Shown one piece after another: positions 1 to 6,703 of a DNA stretch of 11,828 nt; position 1 is the stretch's first letter, and each line of letters opens with the position of its first letter. The stretch is taken from positions 8,699-20,526 of the forward strand of contig DLOQ01000065.1 of assembly GCA_002479655.1 (NCBI GenBank), read 5' to 3'. Below the pieces are notes generated by a model. It was not told where the DNA came from and made no database searches. It was given only the letters and a program-made list of their open reading frames with translations. The stretch is from Lachnospiraceae bacterium UBA7480 (GTDB lineage Bacteria; Bacillota; Clostridia; Lachnospirales; Lachnospiraceae). The position numbers and the translations under genes were made by a program.

Positions 1-163
1 CCCGACCCAGCGCCTTTACCGCCAATGCTGCCACAATGCTGGAATCCTTGCCGCCGCTTAATGCCACGCAGCAGTTAGTGGAGGCGCTCCAGTTGGTATC
101 GAATAAATTTTTGATCCACGCCGCGCAATCATTCGTCACTTTTTTTGCGTCAAATTGATCCAT
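1..163 (-). CDS. nadE: NAD synthase, N-terminal part (cut by window edge)
   Basis: This is the first 54 codons of a gene that runs off the left edge. The visible protein starts MDQFDAKK and reaches a P-loop-like ATP pyrophosphatase motif, ALSGGKDSS (about residues 34-42), followed by a hydrophobic AALAVKALG helix. SGGKDSS near residue 36 is typical of the short, ammonia-dependent NadE family, which adenylates nicotinate adenine dinucleotide and amidates it to NAD in the cytosol. A ribosome site (AAAGGA) stands 6 bases before the ATG, within the 11-base gap to the upstream gene, so the gene is the third member of the pncA-pncB-nadE operon. An N-type ATP pyrophosphatase of another pathway (GMP synthase, for example) is possible from the motif alone, but the two NAD-salvage neighbours make NadE much the best reading. 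The catalytic C-terminal half is not visible. Confidence 0.87.
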   Translation of the reverse strand, partial: MDQFDAKKVTNDCAAWIKNLFDTNWSASTNCCVALSGGKDSSIVAALAVKALGR

Positions 164-174
164 AATATGTCCTT

Positions 175-1398
175 TCATTTTTCCACATGCTTCATCCTCC
201 AGTCGATACAACGCTGCAGGTAATCCTCATATTCCTTATTTTTGCACATCCCCTTGCCAAGAACATCAGAGATCTTGGCTACATCCTGACCATTGCATTT
301 GGTCGTCTTCATGACGATATTCAACGGTTCTACGTCCGTATCATTGGAGAGATAGGTGCCGATACCAAAGGCTACCCGCGCTCTTCCATTGAAATAACGG
401 AACAGCTTATCTGCTTTTTCAAAATTCAGGCTGTCGCTGAACAGCAGAGTCTTGTTTTTCGCATCGATGCCAAGCTGTGTATAATGCTCGATCATCCGGT
501 CGCCCCATGCATAAGGATCGCCGCTGTCATGGCGCACGCCGCTGAACAGCGTTGCGTAAGTAAGCTGGAAATCCTGTAAGAAGCAGTCCGTGGTGATGGC
601 ATCCGTGAGGGCGATACCGTTTAATATGCCGTATTCCTTTACCCATGCGTCTAATGCATACCAGTTGGAATATGCCGGATTGTGCTTATGATTGCCCTGA
701 CCGGTACACATGATCCATTCATGCGCCATCGTGCCTACCGGAGTGATGCCGTATTTTTTCGCCAGATAGACATTGGAAGTGCCGATAAAATCAGAGCTGA
801 CATATTGATGCTCCTTTTGCATCCTGTCAAATGCATTGACAGCCAGATCCTGCGCCTCTGCGGATAATCTTCTGCGCAATCCGAATTCACTAAAGCAGGA
901 TACATAATATCTGCCGTTTACCAGCCAGCCGATTTTTTCATCCAGCCTCCTTTTAAAGCTTTCCATCAACGCGTCATAATTATGCGCCATCCGGAAATAA
1001 ACTTCGTTGACGATAGCCAGCGTGGGGATCTCATACATGGAAGTGTTCAGCCATGTTCCCTTGGTTTCGATCGCCAGACCACATTCGGCGTCTGTCGAGA
1101 TCTCAAAATCCTCATATCGTGCTTCCCATAAACGGAGAAAGTCAACATAGCTGCCTTTGATCCATTTGATTCGATTCAGATAGTCGAGTTCGTCCTCCGT
1201 AAACCGGAGGGTGCAGTATGCCTTGATCTGATCCCTGATCTCTTCCACCATTTCCGGTGTAAACTTTACATCCTGATTTCTGCATTTAAATGTCCATGTG
1301 GTCTTGTAATCCGAGAACTGATGATAGATTGCCTGACCCATGCTGAATTTATACATATCCGTTTCAAGAAGACTGGTAATAATCTGATTTAATTTCAT
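175..1398 (-). CDS. pncB: nicotinate phosphoribosyltransferase
   Basis: The product joins nicotinate to PRPP to give nicotinate mononucleotide, the committing step of Preiss-Handler NAD salvage, in the cytosol. I place the start at the second in-frame ATG (407 residues, MKLNQIITSLL): it has GGAG 7 bases upstream, and using the earlier ATG at 1443 would overlap pncA. Family landmarks, counted from this start, are LLETDMYKFSMGQ (about 9-21), SEFGLRRR (170-177), GTMAHEW with the histidine that is phosphorylated in the family (H226), GVRHDSGDP in the PRPP/phosphate site (287-295) and FGIGTYLSND (344-353). All key stretches are intact and the length is normal for the bacterial enzyme. It follows pncA by 17 bases and precedes nadE by 11, so the three are almost certainly cotranscribed. 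The substrate nicotinate would come from PncA or from outside the cell. Confidence 0.95.
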   Translation of the reverse strand: MKLNQIITSLLETDMYKFSMGQAIYHQFSDYKTTWTFKCRNQDVKFTPEMVEEIRDQIKAYCTLRFTEDELDYLNRIKWIKGSYVDFLRLWEARYEDFEISTDAECGLAIETKGTWLNTSMYEIPTLAIVNEVYFRMAHNYDALMESFKRRLDEKIGWLVNGRYYVSCFSEFGLRRRLSAEAQDLAVNAFDRMQKEHQYVSSDFIGTSNVYLAKKYGITPVGTMAHEWIMCTGQGNHKHNPAYSNWYALDAWVKEYGILNGIALTDAITTDCFLQDFQLTYATLFSGVRHDSGDPYAWGDRMIEHYTQLGIDAKNKTLLFSDSLNFEKADKLFRYFNGRARVAFGIGTYLSNDTDVEPLNIVMKTTKCNGQDVAKISDVLGKGMCKNKEYEDYLQRCIDWRMKHVEK

Positions 1399-1415
1399 AT
1401 GTATTCTCCATTCTG

Positions 1416-1925
1416 TTATATGCCGGTAATATTGATCTGACACAATTTCATTGCTTCCAGGGCATTTTTATGACTGTCCGGTGTGACGCATGCGCAGCAG
1501 GAAGCGTCTACCGTGATCTTCATTTCCGGATAAAATGCTTTTAACAAAAGCGCGTTGGAGATCACGCAGATTCCGGTACACAGACCGATCATTTCCACTT
1601 CTTCGCCGGAAACATGCCGGTACAGATCCTTTGAGCCGAAGGTTTCTTTGTTCAGATGCAGACATTCCGGAAGATCGACTTCTTTGGAGATCTCCCACCC
1701 GTGCGTACCTTCGATACAGTGTTCGACGGGAAGCTTCCTGCCCTCCTGTGTCTTTAGATAATCGCTTTGGTGCGTGTCTCTTGTAAATATGATCTGATCG
1801 CCGTTCTTTTGATATTCCGCGATCTTAGCCTTTACATTGGAAACGATCGCCTGCGCTTCTTTTGTTCCAAGGGATCCGTCGATAAAGTCATTCTGCATGT
1901 CAATTACAATAAGAGTTTTTTTCAT
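1416..1925 (-). CDS. pncA: nicotinamidase (isochorismatase-fold cysteine hydrolase)
   Basis: The 169-residue cytosolic enzyme should deamidate nicotinamide to nicotinate and ammonia. The isochorismatase-fold landmarks are complete: VIDMQNDF with catalytic Asp9, LNKETFGSK with catalytic Lys93, and LCTGICV with nucleophile Cys120. The metal ligands of nicotinamidases are also recognisable, as Asp50 and His52 in FTRDTH and His69 in EHCIEGT. That metal site separates nicotinamidases from most other isochorismatase-family hydrolases, and the downstream pncB supports the call. At 169 residues it is at the short end for the family but includes every catalytic residue. The ATG is preceded by AAAGGCG, a moderate ribosome site. 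It is the first gene of the leftward NAD-salvage operon, with a 171-base upstream region shared with a divergent gene. Confidence 0.94.
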   Translation of the reverse strand: MKKTLIVIDMQNDFIDGSLGTKEAQAIVSNVKAKIAEYQKNGDQIIFTRDTHQSDYLKTQEGRKLPVEHCIEGTHGWEISKEVDLPECLHLNKETFGSKDLYRHVSGEEVEMIGLCTGICVISNALLLKAFYPEMKITVDASCCACVTPDSHKNALEAMKLCQINITGI

Positions 1926-1981
1926 GGGTTGGCGCCTTTCAATTTTTATTTTGAGTAAACTTTTAAAACCTTTTTCATTGT

Positions 1982-1990
1982 ATCATACCA
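1982..1990 (-). promoter_or_regulatory. possible extended -10 promoter of the pncA-pncB-nadE operon
   Basis: On the minus strand TGG-TATGAT forms an extended -10 element (TGn plus a 5/6 hexamer) about 57 bases before the pncA ATG. There is no convincing -35 hexamer at 16-18 bases, as expected for extended -10 promoters. I saw no clear NiaR-type operator, so regulation by niacin is not shown by the sequence. Confidence 0.4.
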
Positions 1991-2029
1991 AAGCCGATTT
2001 TACATCATAATTTTACTTTCTTTTCGAAA

Positions 2030-2058
2030 TTGTGTAGCCGTAAAAAATAAGTTATAAT
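2030..2058 (+). promoter_or_regulatory. promoter of the orphan gene at 2097
   Basis: TTGTGT at 2030-2035 and a consensus TATAAT at 2053-2058 are separated by 17 bases. Transcription would begin near 2065, which is where the left arm of the inverted repeat described at 2066 begins. A very strong AAGGAGG ribosome site follows at 2082-2088. Confidence 0.6.
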
Positions 2059-2065
2059 AACGTTA

Positions 2066-2476
2066 ACAAACTGGAATTTATAAGGAGGAAACTCTTTTGA
2101 ATAATTTAATAGGATATCGTATTTTTTTTAGATATTTAGAATTGATATGGACAGAAGATAAAAATAGCTCATTAGGTGGTTTATTAGGTGGTATGAGTTT
2201 ACTTGGTGATGACATTACGGCTGACCCTGCTTATGCTATAGATTGGAATAATGCTATTAAAAACTCTGTTGAGCCCCAAAATACATATCAGGTTGGCATT
2301 CAATTTCTGACGGACTGGCTTGTTATCGGTTATGATGCCGATATTGACAAAGTATGTTCGGATATGAAATTAAACAAACGACAGGATTTATGGCAGAAAT
2401 CAGTTTGCGATATTATGGGAGATAACGATGACCCATATCTACATTTGATAAAATAAGTGGTAAAATTCCAGCTTGT
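2066..2476. repeat. 14-bp imperfect inverted repeat bounding one gene
   Basis: ACAAACTGGAATTT at 2066-2079 is matched in inverted orientation by AAATTCCAGCTTGT at 2463-2476, with 13 of 14 positions complementary. The arms flank exactly one gene: the left arm lies between its promoter and ribosome site, and the right arm starts 6 bases after its stop codon. I see no obvious target-site duplication and no transposase. They could be ends of a small mobilised cassette or the two arms of a 5'-3' mRNA stem. In the RNA the one mismatch would be A opposite C. Confidence 0.5.
2097..2456 (+). CDS. small orphan protein, possibly immunity-like; function unknown
   Basis: This gene encodes a 119-residue soluble, acidic protein starting MNNLIGYRIFFRYLEL. 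The start is TTG, chosen because AAGGAGG lies 8 bases upstream and no better start exists. There is no signal peptide or TM helix. The visible landmarks are LGGLLGGMSLL (about 26-36), an ADPAYAIDW stretch (42-50) and an aromatic QFLTDWLVIGYD region (69-80). From memory, the pattern of a LLGxMSLL block followed by ADPA and a tryptophan occurs in small uncharacterised proteins of Firmicutes and Bacteroidetes, some near polymorphic toxins. That link is weak and no toxin gene is visible here. The gene is visibly richer in A and T than its neighbours, has its own promoter, lies against the local transcription direction and is bounded by an inverted repeat, all of which suggest separate acquisition. 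It converges on the CPBP gene with 61 bases between. Confidence 0.75.
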   Translation: MNNLIGYRIFFRYLELIWTEDKNSSLGGLLGGMSLLGDDITADPAYAIDWNNAIKNSVEPQNTYQVGIQFLTDWLVIGYDADIDKVCSDMKLNKRQDLWQKSVCDIMGDNDDPYLHLIK

Positions 2477-2517
2477 GGAGTAGCTAATAAGAACACTTTC
2501 CCGAAAGGAGAGTAGTC

Positions 2518-3453
2518 TTATTGTGGCTTCTCTTTACACAAAAGCACAAAACATATGATACCGAGAATCAGCATCGGGATCTCAAGAAATAAATACATAA
2601 GAATGGAACTTCCCATGATCTCATCTGCTTTTTCAAAATTAGTGAATATCCCAAATATGCTGGGATTGGCATTATTTACGGCATGCATGATTGCGGCAGG
2701 CCATACGGAACCTGATTTTACCGTGATATAGGTAAGGGCAATGCCAAGAGTAGTGCAGTTGATACACATGATCAAGATTCCCACATAAGGAAATCCCGGA
2801 TAATCCGTACCAAAATTGTGACCGACACAGGTAAGCGGCGCATGCCATAATCCCCATATGATACCGCCGATCAAAACCGCTTTCTTTGTTCCCATCAGTT
2901 TCATAAGCTTTGGCATCATATAGCCGCGCCAGCCTCCTTCTTCACCAAAAGCCGCGAAGGAAACGATCATCCCCTGTAGAATAGAGATGATGGGTACAAA
3001 AATCACCATATTTTTTGATATTCCAAGCTGCTTGTAACCTTCCGGATCAAACATTTCAGGATAAAACAAAAATTTCAGCGCATGTCCGAGTTCAAAATAG
3101 ATCCATGGCACGATCATTGCGAATAAAAAGTAAATCCATTTTTTATTTTTAAAACTGATCCCCAGCATCATGGAATCCTTGCCTGTCATGGCAAAGCCTT
3201 CCTTCGTGATCATCCTTGTAAGCACATGTGCCAGTAACGGCGCCAACATTCCAAGTCCGGCAAAGCTTTCCAGATTAGGATGGGAACCGTCCCATTGATG
3301 TCCGGTCAGGATAAAGGCAAAAAATATGATCCATGTCAGCGCAAAGGCAAGCACAAGATAGAGTACCAATCTTTTTGTTTCCGTTTTACGGCTCCATTCC
3401 TTATCTTCTGTATTTGTCTGATATTCCAAGGTCTTTTCATTTTCCGTCTTCAT
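2518..3453 (-). CDS. CPBP (CAAX/Abi-type) intramembrane metalloprotease
   Basis: This is a 311-residue polytopic membrane protein with a charged cytoplasmic N-terminus (about residues 1-27) and some seven to eight hydrophobic segments. The three conserved CPBP (Rce1/Abi) motifs are all there: EEGGWRGYM with Glu171, Glu172 and Arg176; IIWGLWHAP with His204; and IMHAVNN with His257 and Asn260/261. These are the metal-binding and catalytic residues of the family, so the enzyme is probably active. Its ATG overlaps the stop of the preceding permease gene (ATGA), with AGGAGG 6 bases upstream, so it is the last gene of the ABC operon. Family members process prenylated proteins in eukaryotes; bacterial members are often tied to bacteriocin production or self-immunity. 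Here the ABC partner makes protection from a peptide a reasonable inference, but the substrate is unknown. Confidence 0.92.
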   Translation of the reverse strand: MKTENEKTLEYQTNTEDKEWSRKTETKRLVLYLVLAFALTWIIFFAFILTGHQWDGSHPNLESFAGLGMLAPLLAHVLTRMITKEGFAMTGKDSMMLGISFKNKKWIYFLFAMIVPWIYFELGHALKFLFYPEMFDPEGYKQLGISKNMVIFVPIISILQGMIVSFAAFGEEGGWRGYMMPKLMKLMGTKKAVLIGGIIWGLWHAPLTCVGHNFGTDYPGFPYVGILIMCINCTTLGIALTYITVKSGSVWPAAIMHAVNNANPSIFGIFTNFEKADEIMGSSILMYLFLEIPMLILGIICFVLLCKEKPQ

Positions 3454-4232
3454 GACTTATCCTCCTTAGCTGCAAAATGACATGTGATGCGATAGGAACC
3501 GTAGTAGAAAGCCAGAACGAATACCGGCGACAGCATGACCGTAAGCGCCACTTCCATCTTATATTTTTCACACCATTTCATAAAAGCCGTAATATCGAGA
3601 TGCTGCTCGATCCAAACCAGATCGCCAAATAACAAAAATCCAATAACCGCAAATGCAATCAGCATAAGAAAAGCAGTCTTAATAAGCATTGCCTTTTCTT
3701 TTCCAAGCAAAATAAATAAAGGAAGCTCGATTGCCGTCAGCAAAAGCGCAATGCCGATAAATACAGGTATAAAACTGCCTATGATCGATATGTTGTCCGC
3801 CATCAAACCTTCTCTGCAAAATGCCAGACCGGAAACAGTCCAGATATAATAAATCGACATAAATACGTAAGCCGATACTGCCATAAAGATATACTTTGAC
3901 GCAATATACGCATTTTTATCAAGGGGAAGCGCGCGGATGTAGCCTCGTATTTTATTTTTATCATCCAATTCCACCAGTTTGGCGATCCAGTTGTTCATAA
4001 GCCCCAGAGTTCCGATGATAAATGCTCCCAGTGTCGTAAAAAAGAAGGTATCTATAAGATTGACGATCTCTCCGTCTTCATTTTCCGCCAAAAATACTTC
4101 CATGTCTGCTGTTCCCGGAAATGCGATACGAAGCCCGATAAAAAGGATCGTCAGTCCTGTCAGGATCCATGTAAGTTTTACTTTGTTGATCTGATTGACA
4201 GATACAAAATCCTTGTATAATAATCCGCCCAT
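3450..4232 (-). CDS. ABC-2 type transporter permease (second permease)
   Basis: This 260-residue membrane protein has about six TM helices (roughly 20-38, 63-83, 111-135, 150-176, 184-203, 227-246). After the second helix it carries IRGYIRALPLDKNAYIASKY (about 96-114). This is the LPxx(K/R)xxYxxSKY cytoplasmic coupling motif of the ABC2_membrane_5 permease group, to which I assign it. The start codon overlaps the stop of the preceding permease by one base (TAATG), implying translational coupling, and the C-terminal codons overlap the CPBP start by four bases. It is probably one half of a heterodimeric membrane channel driven by the ATPase encoded at 5015. The substrate is not readable from the sequence. 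Lipid-II-targeting or other peptide antibiotics are the usual theme for this transporter class when a YtrA-type regulator is present. Confidence 0.86.
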   Translation of the reverse strand: MGGLLYKDFVSVNQINKVKLTWILTGLTILFIGLRIAFPGTADMEVFLAENEDGEIVNLIDTFFFTTLGAFIIGTLGLMNNWIAKLVELDDKNKIRGYIRALPLDKNAYIASKYIFMAVSAYVFMSIYYIWTVSGLAFCREGLMADNISIIGSFIPVFIGIALLLTAIELPLFILLGKEKAMLIKTAFLMLIAFAVIGFLLFGDLVWIEQHLDITAFMKWCEKYKMEVALTVMLSPVFVLAFYYGSYRITCHFAAKEDKS

Positions 4233-5005
4233 TATACCATCCCCCTCTTTCTTTTGACGATCTCTACGGAGACAACATACGAAGCCGCCATTACGATCAC
4301 CGCTATTATAAATAAAACAAGAGATTTATGTTTGATAAAATTTATAAAGCTGCTGAAAAAATCAATAGATTCCGAATTGGCGGAATACATGGATATAAAA
4401 ATCATTTTTATCCTTTTCAGATTGACAAGGATGGCGGTGATTAGGATCACAGCGCAGGAAACAACGATCGCGTAATCCTCCTTCCCATATCCAAACAAAA
4501 AGCAGAACAGGATCACAAGCGCTCCATAGATGATCATAAGGCTTGCCGCGGAAATAATGATCCCAAAAAAATCCGCAAAGGTCATAATATCCGTAAGCCT
4601 TGACAATACAAACGAGATCACGATATCTACGGTAACGCCTATCCCAAACATCACAAGCACCGTCAGATACTTAGCCATCACGCGTTGACCAATGGAAATC
4701 GGAAGTATGGAGGAAACGCCGGAAAATCCTGCTTTGCCGTCCATCTTAAAAATCGTGGTTGTATCTCCGACCATTGCGATTGGGATCAGCATAAACAAAA
4801 TAAGCGCTTCGGTAGATAGATTATTGATATCTATCTCCGACATATTATTTTCTATCATCATTGATTGGTTGGCGGCAGCAATATTGCCAAAACGGGCGCT
4901 TAATACATACATGATCGACAGCGCCAGAACGCCTGCCACAGTATATGCAAATAATATCATCTGCTTTCTAAGACACATCAGGTCTTTTATCATCAATCCC
5001 TTCAT
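4232..5005 (-). CDS. ABC-2 type transporter permease (first permease)
   Basis: This 257-residue membrane protein has about six TM helices (roughly 16-37, 67-84, 111-133, 145-172, 176-195, 227-248) and a basic C-terminus (KRKRGMV). The segment SSILPISIGQRVMAKYL (about 98-114) matches the LPIS...KY loop shared by ABC2_membrane_5 permeases, and it is placed like the equivalent loop in the second permease. The pair therefore looks like an old duplication that now works as a heterodimer. The ATG has GAGGTGA 4 bases upstream and follows the ATPase stop by 9 bases. It belongs to the GntR-ATPase-permease-permease-CPBP operon. No extracellular solute-binding domain is present, so this is more likely an exporter or flippase-like resistance pump than an importer. 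Confidence 0.87.
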   Translation of the reverse strand: MKGLMIKDLMCLRKQMILFAYTVAGVLALSIMYVLSARFGNIAAANQSMMIENNMSEIDINNLSTEALILFMLIPIAMVGDTTTIFKMDGKAGFSGVSSILPISIGQRVMAKYLTVLVMFGIGVTVDIVISFVLSRLTDIMTFADFFGIIISAASLMIIYGALVILFCFLFGYGKEDYAIVVSCAVILITAILVNLKRIKMIFISMYSANSESIDFFSSFINFIKHKSLVLFIIAVIVMAASYVVSVEIVKRKRGMV

Positions 5006-5014
5006 ATGGTCACC

Positions 5015-5908
5015 TCATTTATTTATTATGTCAGACGTATCCGCTGCCTTGCCGGATATGCTTCTGTTGACATAGAATAGCATGATATCTTCCAGAGAGG
5101 CCTGCTCGATTATCATTTCGGGATAAAGCTTCGCGCATGCTTTCCTGTCGTTGACCAAGGCTTCTGCGCCATAAGTCCCTGACTGCGCATAGACGATCAA
5201 TGACTCGCTGATCTCCTTCAGTTCATCCTTTTTGCATTTCAGCAGACCATGCTTTTCTATGATTTCATCCTTATTGCCTGCAAGAACGATCTTTCCGCCG
5301 TTAATAAATACGACCTCATCAGCCAGCTTTTCAAGATCGCCCGTGATATGGGAGGAAAGCAAGATCGTATGATCTTCTTCCAGAACATATTCCCTGAAGA
5401 TCTGCAGCATTTCATTTCTGACGATCGGATCAAGACCTGACGTCGGCTCATCCATGATGAGAAGCTTTGCGTTGTGGGAAAGCGCGACCGCGATCTGAAG
5501 CTTCATACGCATGCCGCGCGAGAAGCTGCCGCAGGGTTTCTTTGCGGGAAGCGAAAATCGCTTTAAGTAATCAAAGAATACCTTTTCATCCCAATTTTTA
5601 TAGATATTCTTCATCATGATGTTGATGTCTTTTCCCGTCATAAAATCATGAAAACCCATTTCATCAAACACGACGCCGATATCTTCACGAAGTTTTGCGC
5701 TGTCCTCTTTGATATTCTGCCCGAATACATAGATCTCTCCGGCGTCAACATTTAGGACATCCAGTATGAGCTTGATGGTAGTCGTCTTGCCTGCGCCGTT
5801 TTGCCCTATAAATCCGCATACGGAGCCTTCCGGCACTTCAAAGCTGATATTATCAAGCCGAAAATCACCAAAGTCTTTTGTTGCGTTTTTGATTTCAATT
5901 ACGTTCAT
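5015..5908 (-). CDS. ABC transporter ATP-binding protein (antimicrobial-peptide/YtrB-like class)
   Basis: This 297-residue cytosolic ATPase has Walker A GQNGAGKTT (35-43), a signature loop FSRGM (129-133), Walker B LLIMDEP (149-155, with Asp153 and Glu154), a D-loop SGLDP and the H-loop His187. At the place where the Q-loop glutamine is expected it reads VVFDEMGF (about 79-86). The glutamine is replaced by an acidic residue, as in many BcrA/YtrB-like ATPases, so this is not taken as damage. A C-terminal region of about 90 residues after 210 is typical of that group. The ATG is preceded by GGAGG. The gene begins 32 bases after the GntR gene and 9 bases before the first permease. It should energise the two permeases in one complex. 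The exact substrate is unknown. Confidence 0.93.
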   Translation of the reverse strand: MNVIEIKNATKDFGDFRLDNISFEVPEGSVCGFIGQNGAGKTTTIKLILDVLNVDAGEIYVFGQNIKEDSAKLREDIGVVFDEMGFHDFMTGKDINIMMKNIYKNWDEKVFFDYLKRFSLPAKKPCGSFSRGMRMKLQIAVALSHNAKLLIMDEPTSGLDPIVRNEMLQIFREYVLEEDHTILLSSHITGDLEKLADEVVFINGGKIVLAGNKDEIIEKHGLLKCKKDELKEISESLIVYAQSGTYGAEALVNDRKACAKLYPEMIIEQASLEDIMLFYVNRSISGKAADTSDIINK

Positions 5909-5940
5909 GTTAATCCTCCGTGTTAAATTTTGCCATTTTA

Positions 5941-6354
5941 TTATTTCCGTTCTATATCAGTGAAGCTGCCTGTTTTCTGGCATTTTTCTTCATATAATAG
6001 GCTGAGCATCTCTTCCAGCTCCTGATAGGAAACCTTGCCAAGTATGGCTTTATCTACCGCTGTTTCCAAGATCTCCTGAATGGCAAACATCAGGTTTTCC
6101 TTAATGATCTCACTGTTGATCCCTTTTACAAAACAGCCTTTTCCCGCTATGGAATAGATAAATCCATCCTTTTCCAGATCCTCATATGCTCTTTTTGTTG
6201 TAATGATACTGATCTTCAGCTCCTTAGCAAGCACCCTCATGGAAGGAAGCGCATCCCCTTCCAGCAGGTCGCCTGTTATGATCTGGCTCTTGATCTGTTC
6301 CTCTATCTGCTCATAAATGGGAACACCGGAGCTGTTACTAATAATAATATCCAT
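5941..6354 (-). CDS. GntR-family transcriptional regulator, YtrA subfamily
   Basis: This 137-residue protein consists of a GntR winged helix-turn-helix (about 11-77: PIYEQIEEQIKSQI, LPSMRVLAKELKIS, TTKRAYEDLEKDGFI, GKGCFV) and a short helical tail of about 55 residues. The large effector domain of FadR or HutC regulators is absent, which defines the YtrA group. These are usually autorepressors of ABC transporter operons that answer cell-wall-active compounds. The gene is first in the ABC operon, and its own promoter at 6477-6505 contains a symmetric site that is the obvious operator. The ribosome site is poor (AAAGG, 13 bases before the ATG), so the regulator may be made at low level compared with the ABC genes behind it. 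The inducing ligand is not known. Confidence 0.93.
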   Translation of the reverse strand: MDIIISNSSGVPIYEQIEEQIKSQIITGDLLEGDALPSMRVLAKELKISIITTKRAYEDLEKDGFIYSIAGKGCFVKGINSEIIKENLMFAIQEILETAVDKAILGKVSYQELEEMLSLLYEEKCQKTGSFTDIERK

Positions 6355-6465
6355 ATCAATAAACTTGCCTTTCCGTAACTTGCAAATTCATACTGCCGTA
6401 GACATACAATTTTCGCATAACAAATAAATTCGTTTTAATCTTTCATATTCCACATAATCAACTAT

Positions 6466-6505
6466 TGTATATATACAATATATACAGATAATATATCCTT
6501 GTCAA
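6466..6505 (-). promoter_or_regulatory. promoter and operator of the GntR-ABC-CPBP operon
   Basis: On the minus strand TTGACA (6500-6505) and TATATT (6477-6482) are separated by exactly 17 bases, a near-consensus promoter. The inverted repeat TGTATATA-N5-TATATACA at 6466-6486 covers the -10 box and the expected start point. Within it lies a 16-bp perfect palindrome, ATTGTATATATACAAT, at 6464-6479. GntR/YtrA repressors bind symmetric AT-rich sites of this size over their own promoters, so autorepression by the adjacent regulator is the natural reading. Confidence 0.75.
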
Positions 6506-6623
6506 TTACCTTTTTGAATTTTTTTGAAAAATTTAAAAATATGCTTCTTTTATCCTTTTGAAATAGCCAATTAAAAAATTTAAAAAGCAAAAATCGAAAG
6601 TTGTAAATTGATGTAAAATTGTA

Positions 6624-6652
6624 TTGATATGCAGGAAAAATAATGCTAGACT
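6624..6652 (+). promoter_or_regulatory. likely promoter of the antiporter gene
   Basis: TTGATA (6624-6629) and TAGACT (6647-6652) are separated by 17 bases. A TG dinucleotide one base before the -10 gives it extended -10 character. The start point would be near 6659, leaving a leader of about 45 bases. The -10 hexamer is only 4/6, so confidence is moderate. Confidence 0.5.
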
Positions 6653-6703
6653 GAAATCGATCTTTTTCTATTATCAAAAATTTGAAAATGGGAGATGAGA
6701 CAG

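Larger units (their letters stand above)
6355..6703. other. 349-bp divergent intergenic region between GntR operon and antiporter
   Basis: This AT-rich region holds no gene that I can support. It contains the leftward ABC-operon promoter and operator (6466-6505) and a roughly 115-base untranslated leader for that operon (6355-6470) in which I see no convincing riboswitch fold. A block rich in A- and T-tracts lies at about 6506-6600, including AATTTTT-TTG-AAAAATT around 6519-6535. A likely rightward antiporter promoter follows at 6624-6652. The A/T tracts could act as UP elements or bend the DNA between the two promoters; that is inference from composition only. Confidence 0.6.

Noticed and set aside
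187..579. A 130-codon open frame antisense to pncB
   Set aside because: pncB is unmistakable on the other strand with all family motifs, while the antisense frame has no ribosome site or recognisable domain. The same applies to the antisense frames over the carboxypeptidase (such as 10283-10708 and 10757-11188) and over the ABC genes.
2500..2560. A ribosome-site-like AAAGGAGAG on the plus strand at about 2505-2513, followed by TTG/GTG codons
   Set aside because: The frames that follow close after 11-23 codons and lie antisense to the end of the CPBP gene. It may be a chance match or a remnant left at an insertion boundary, but nothing supports a gene.
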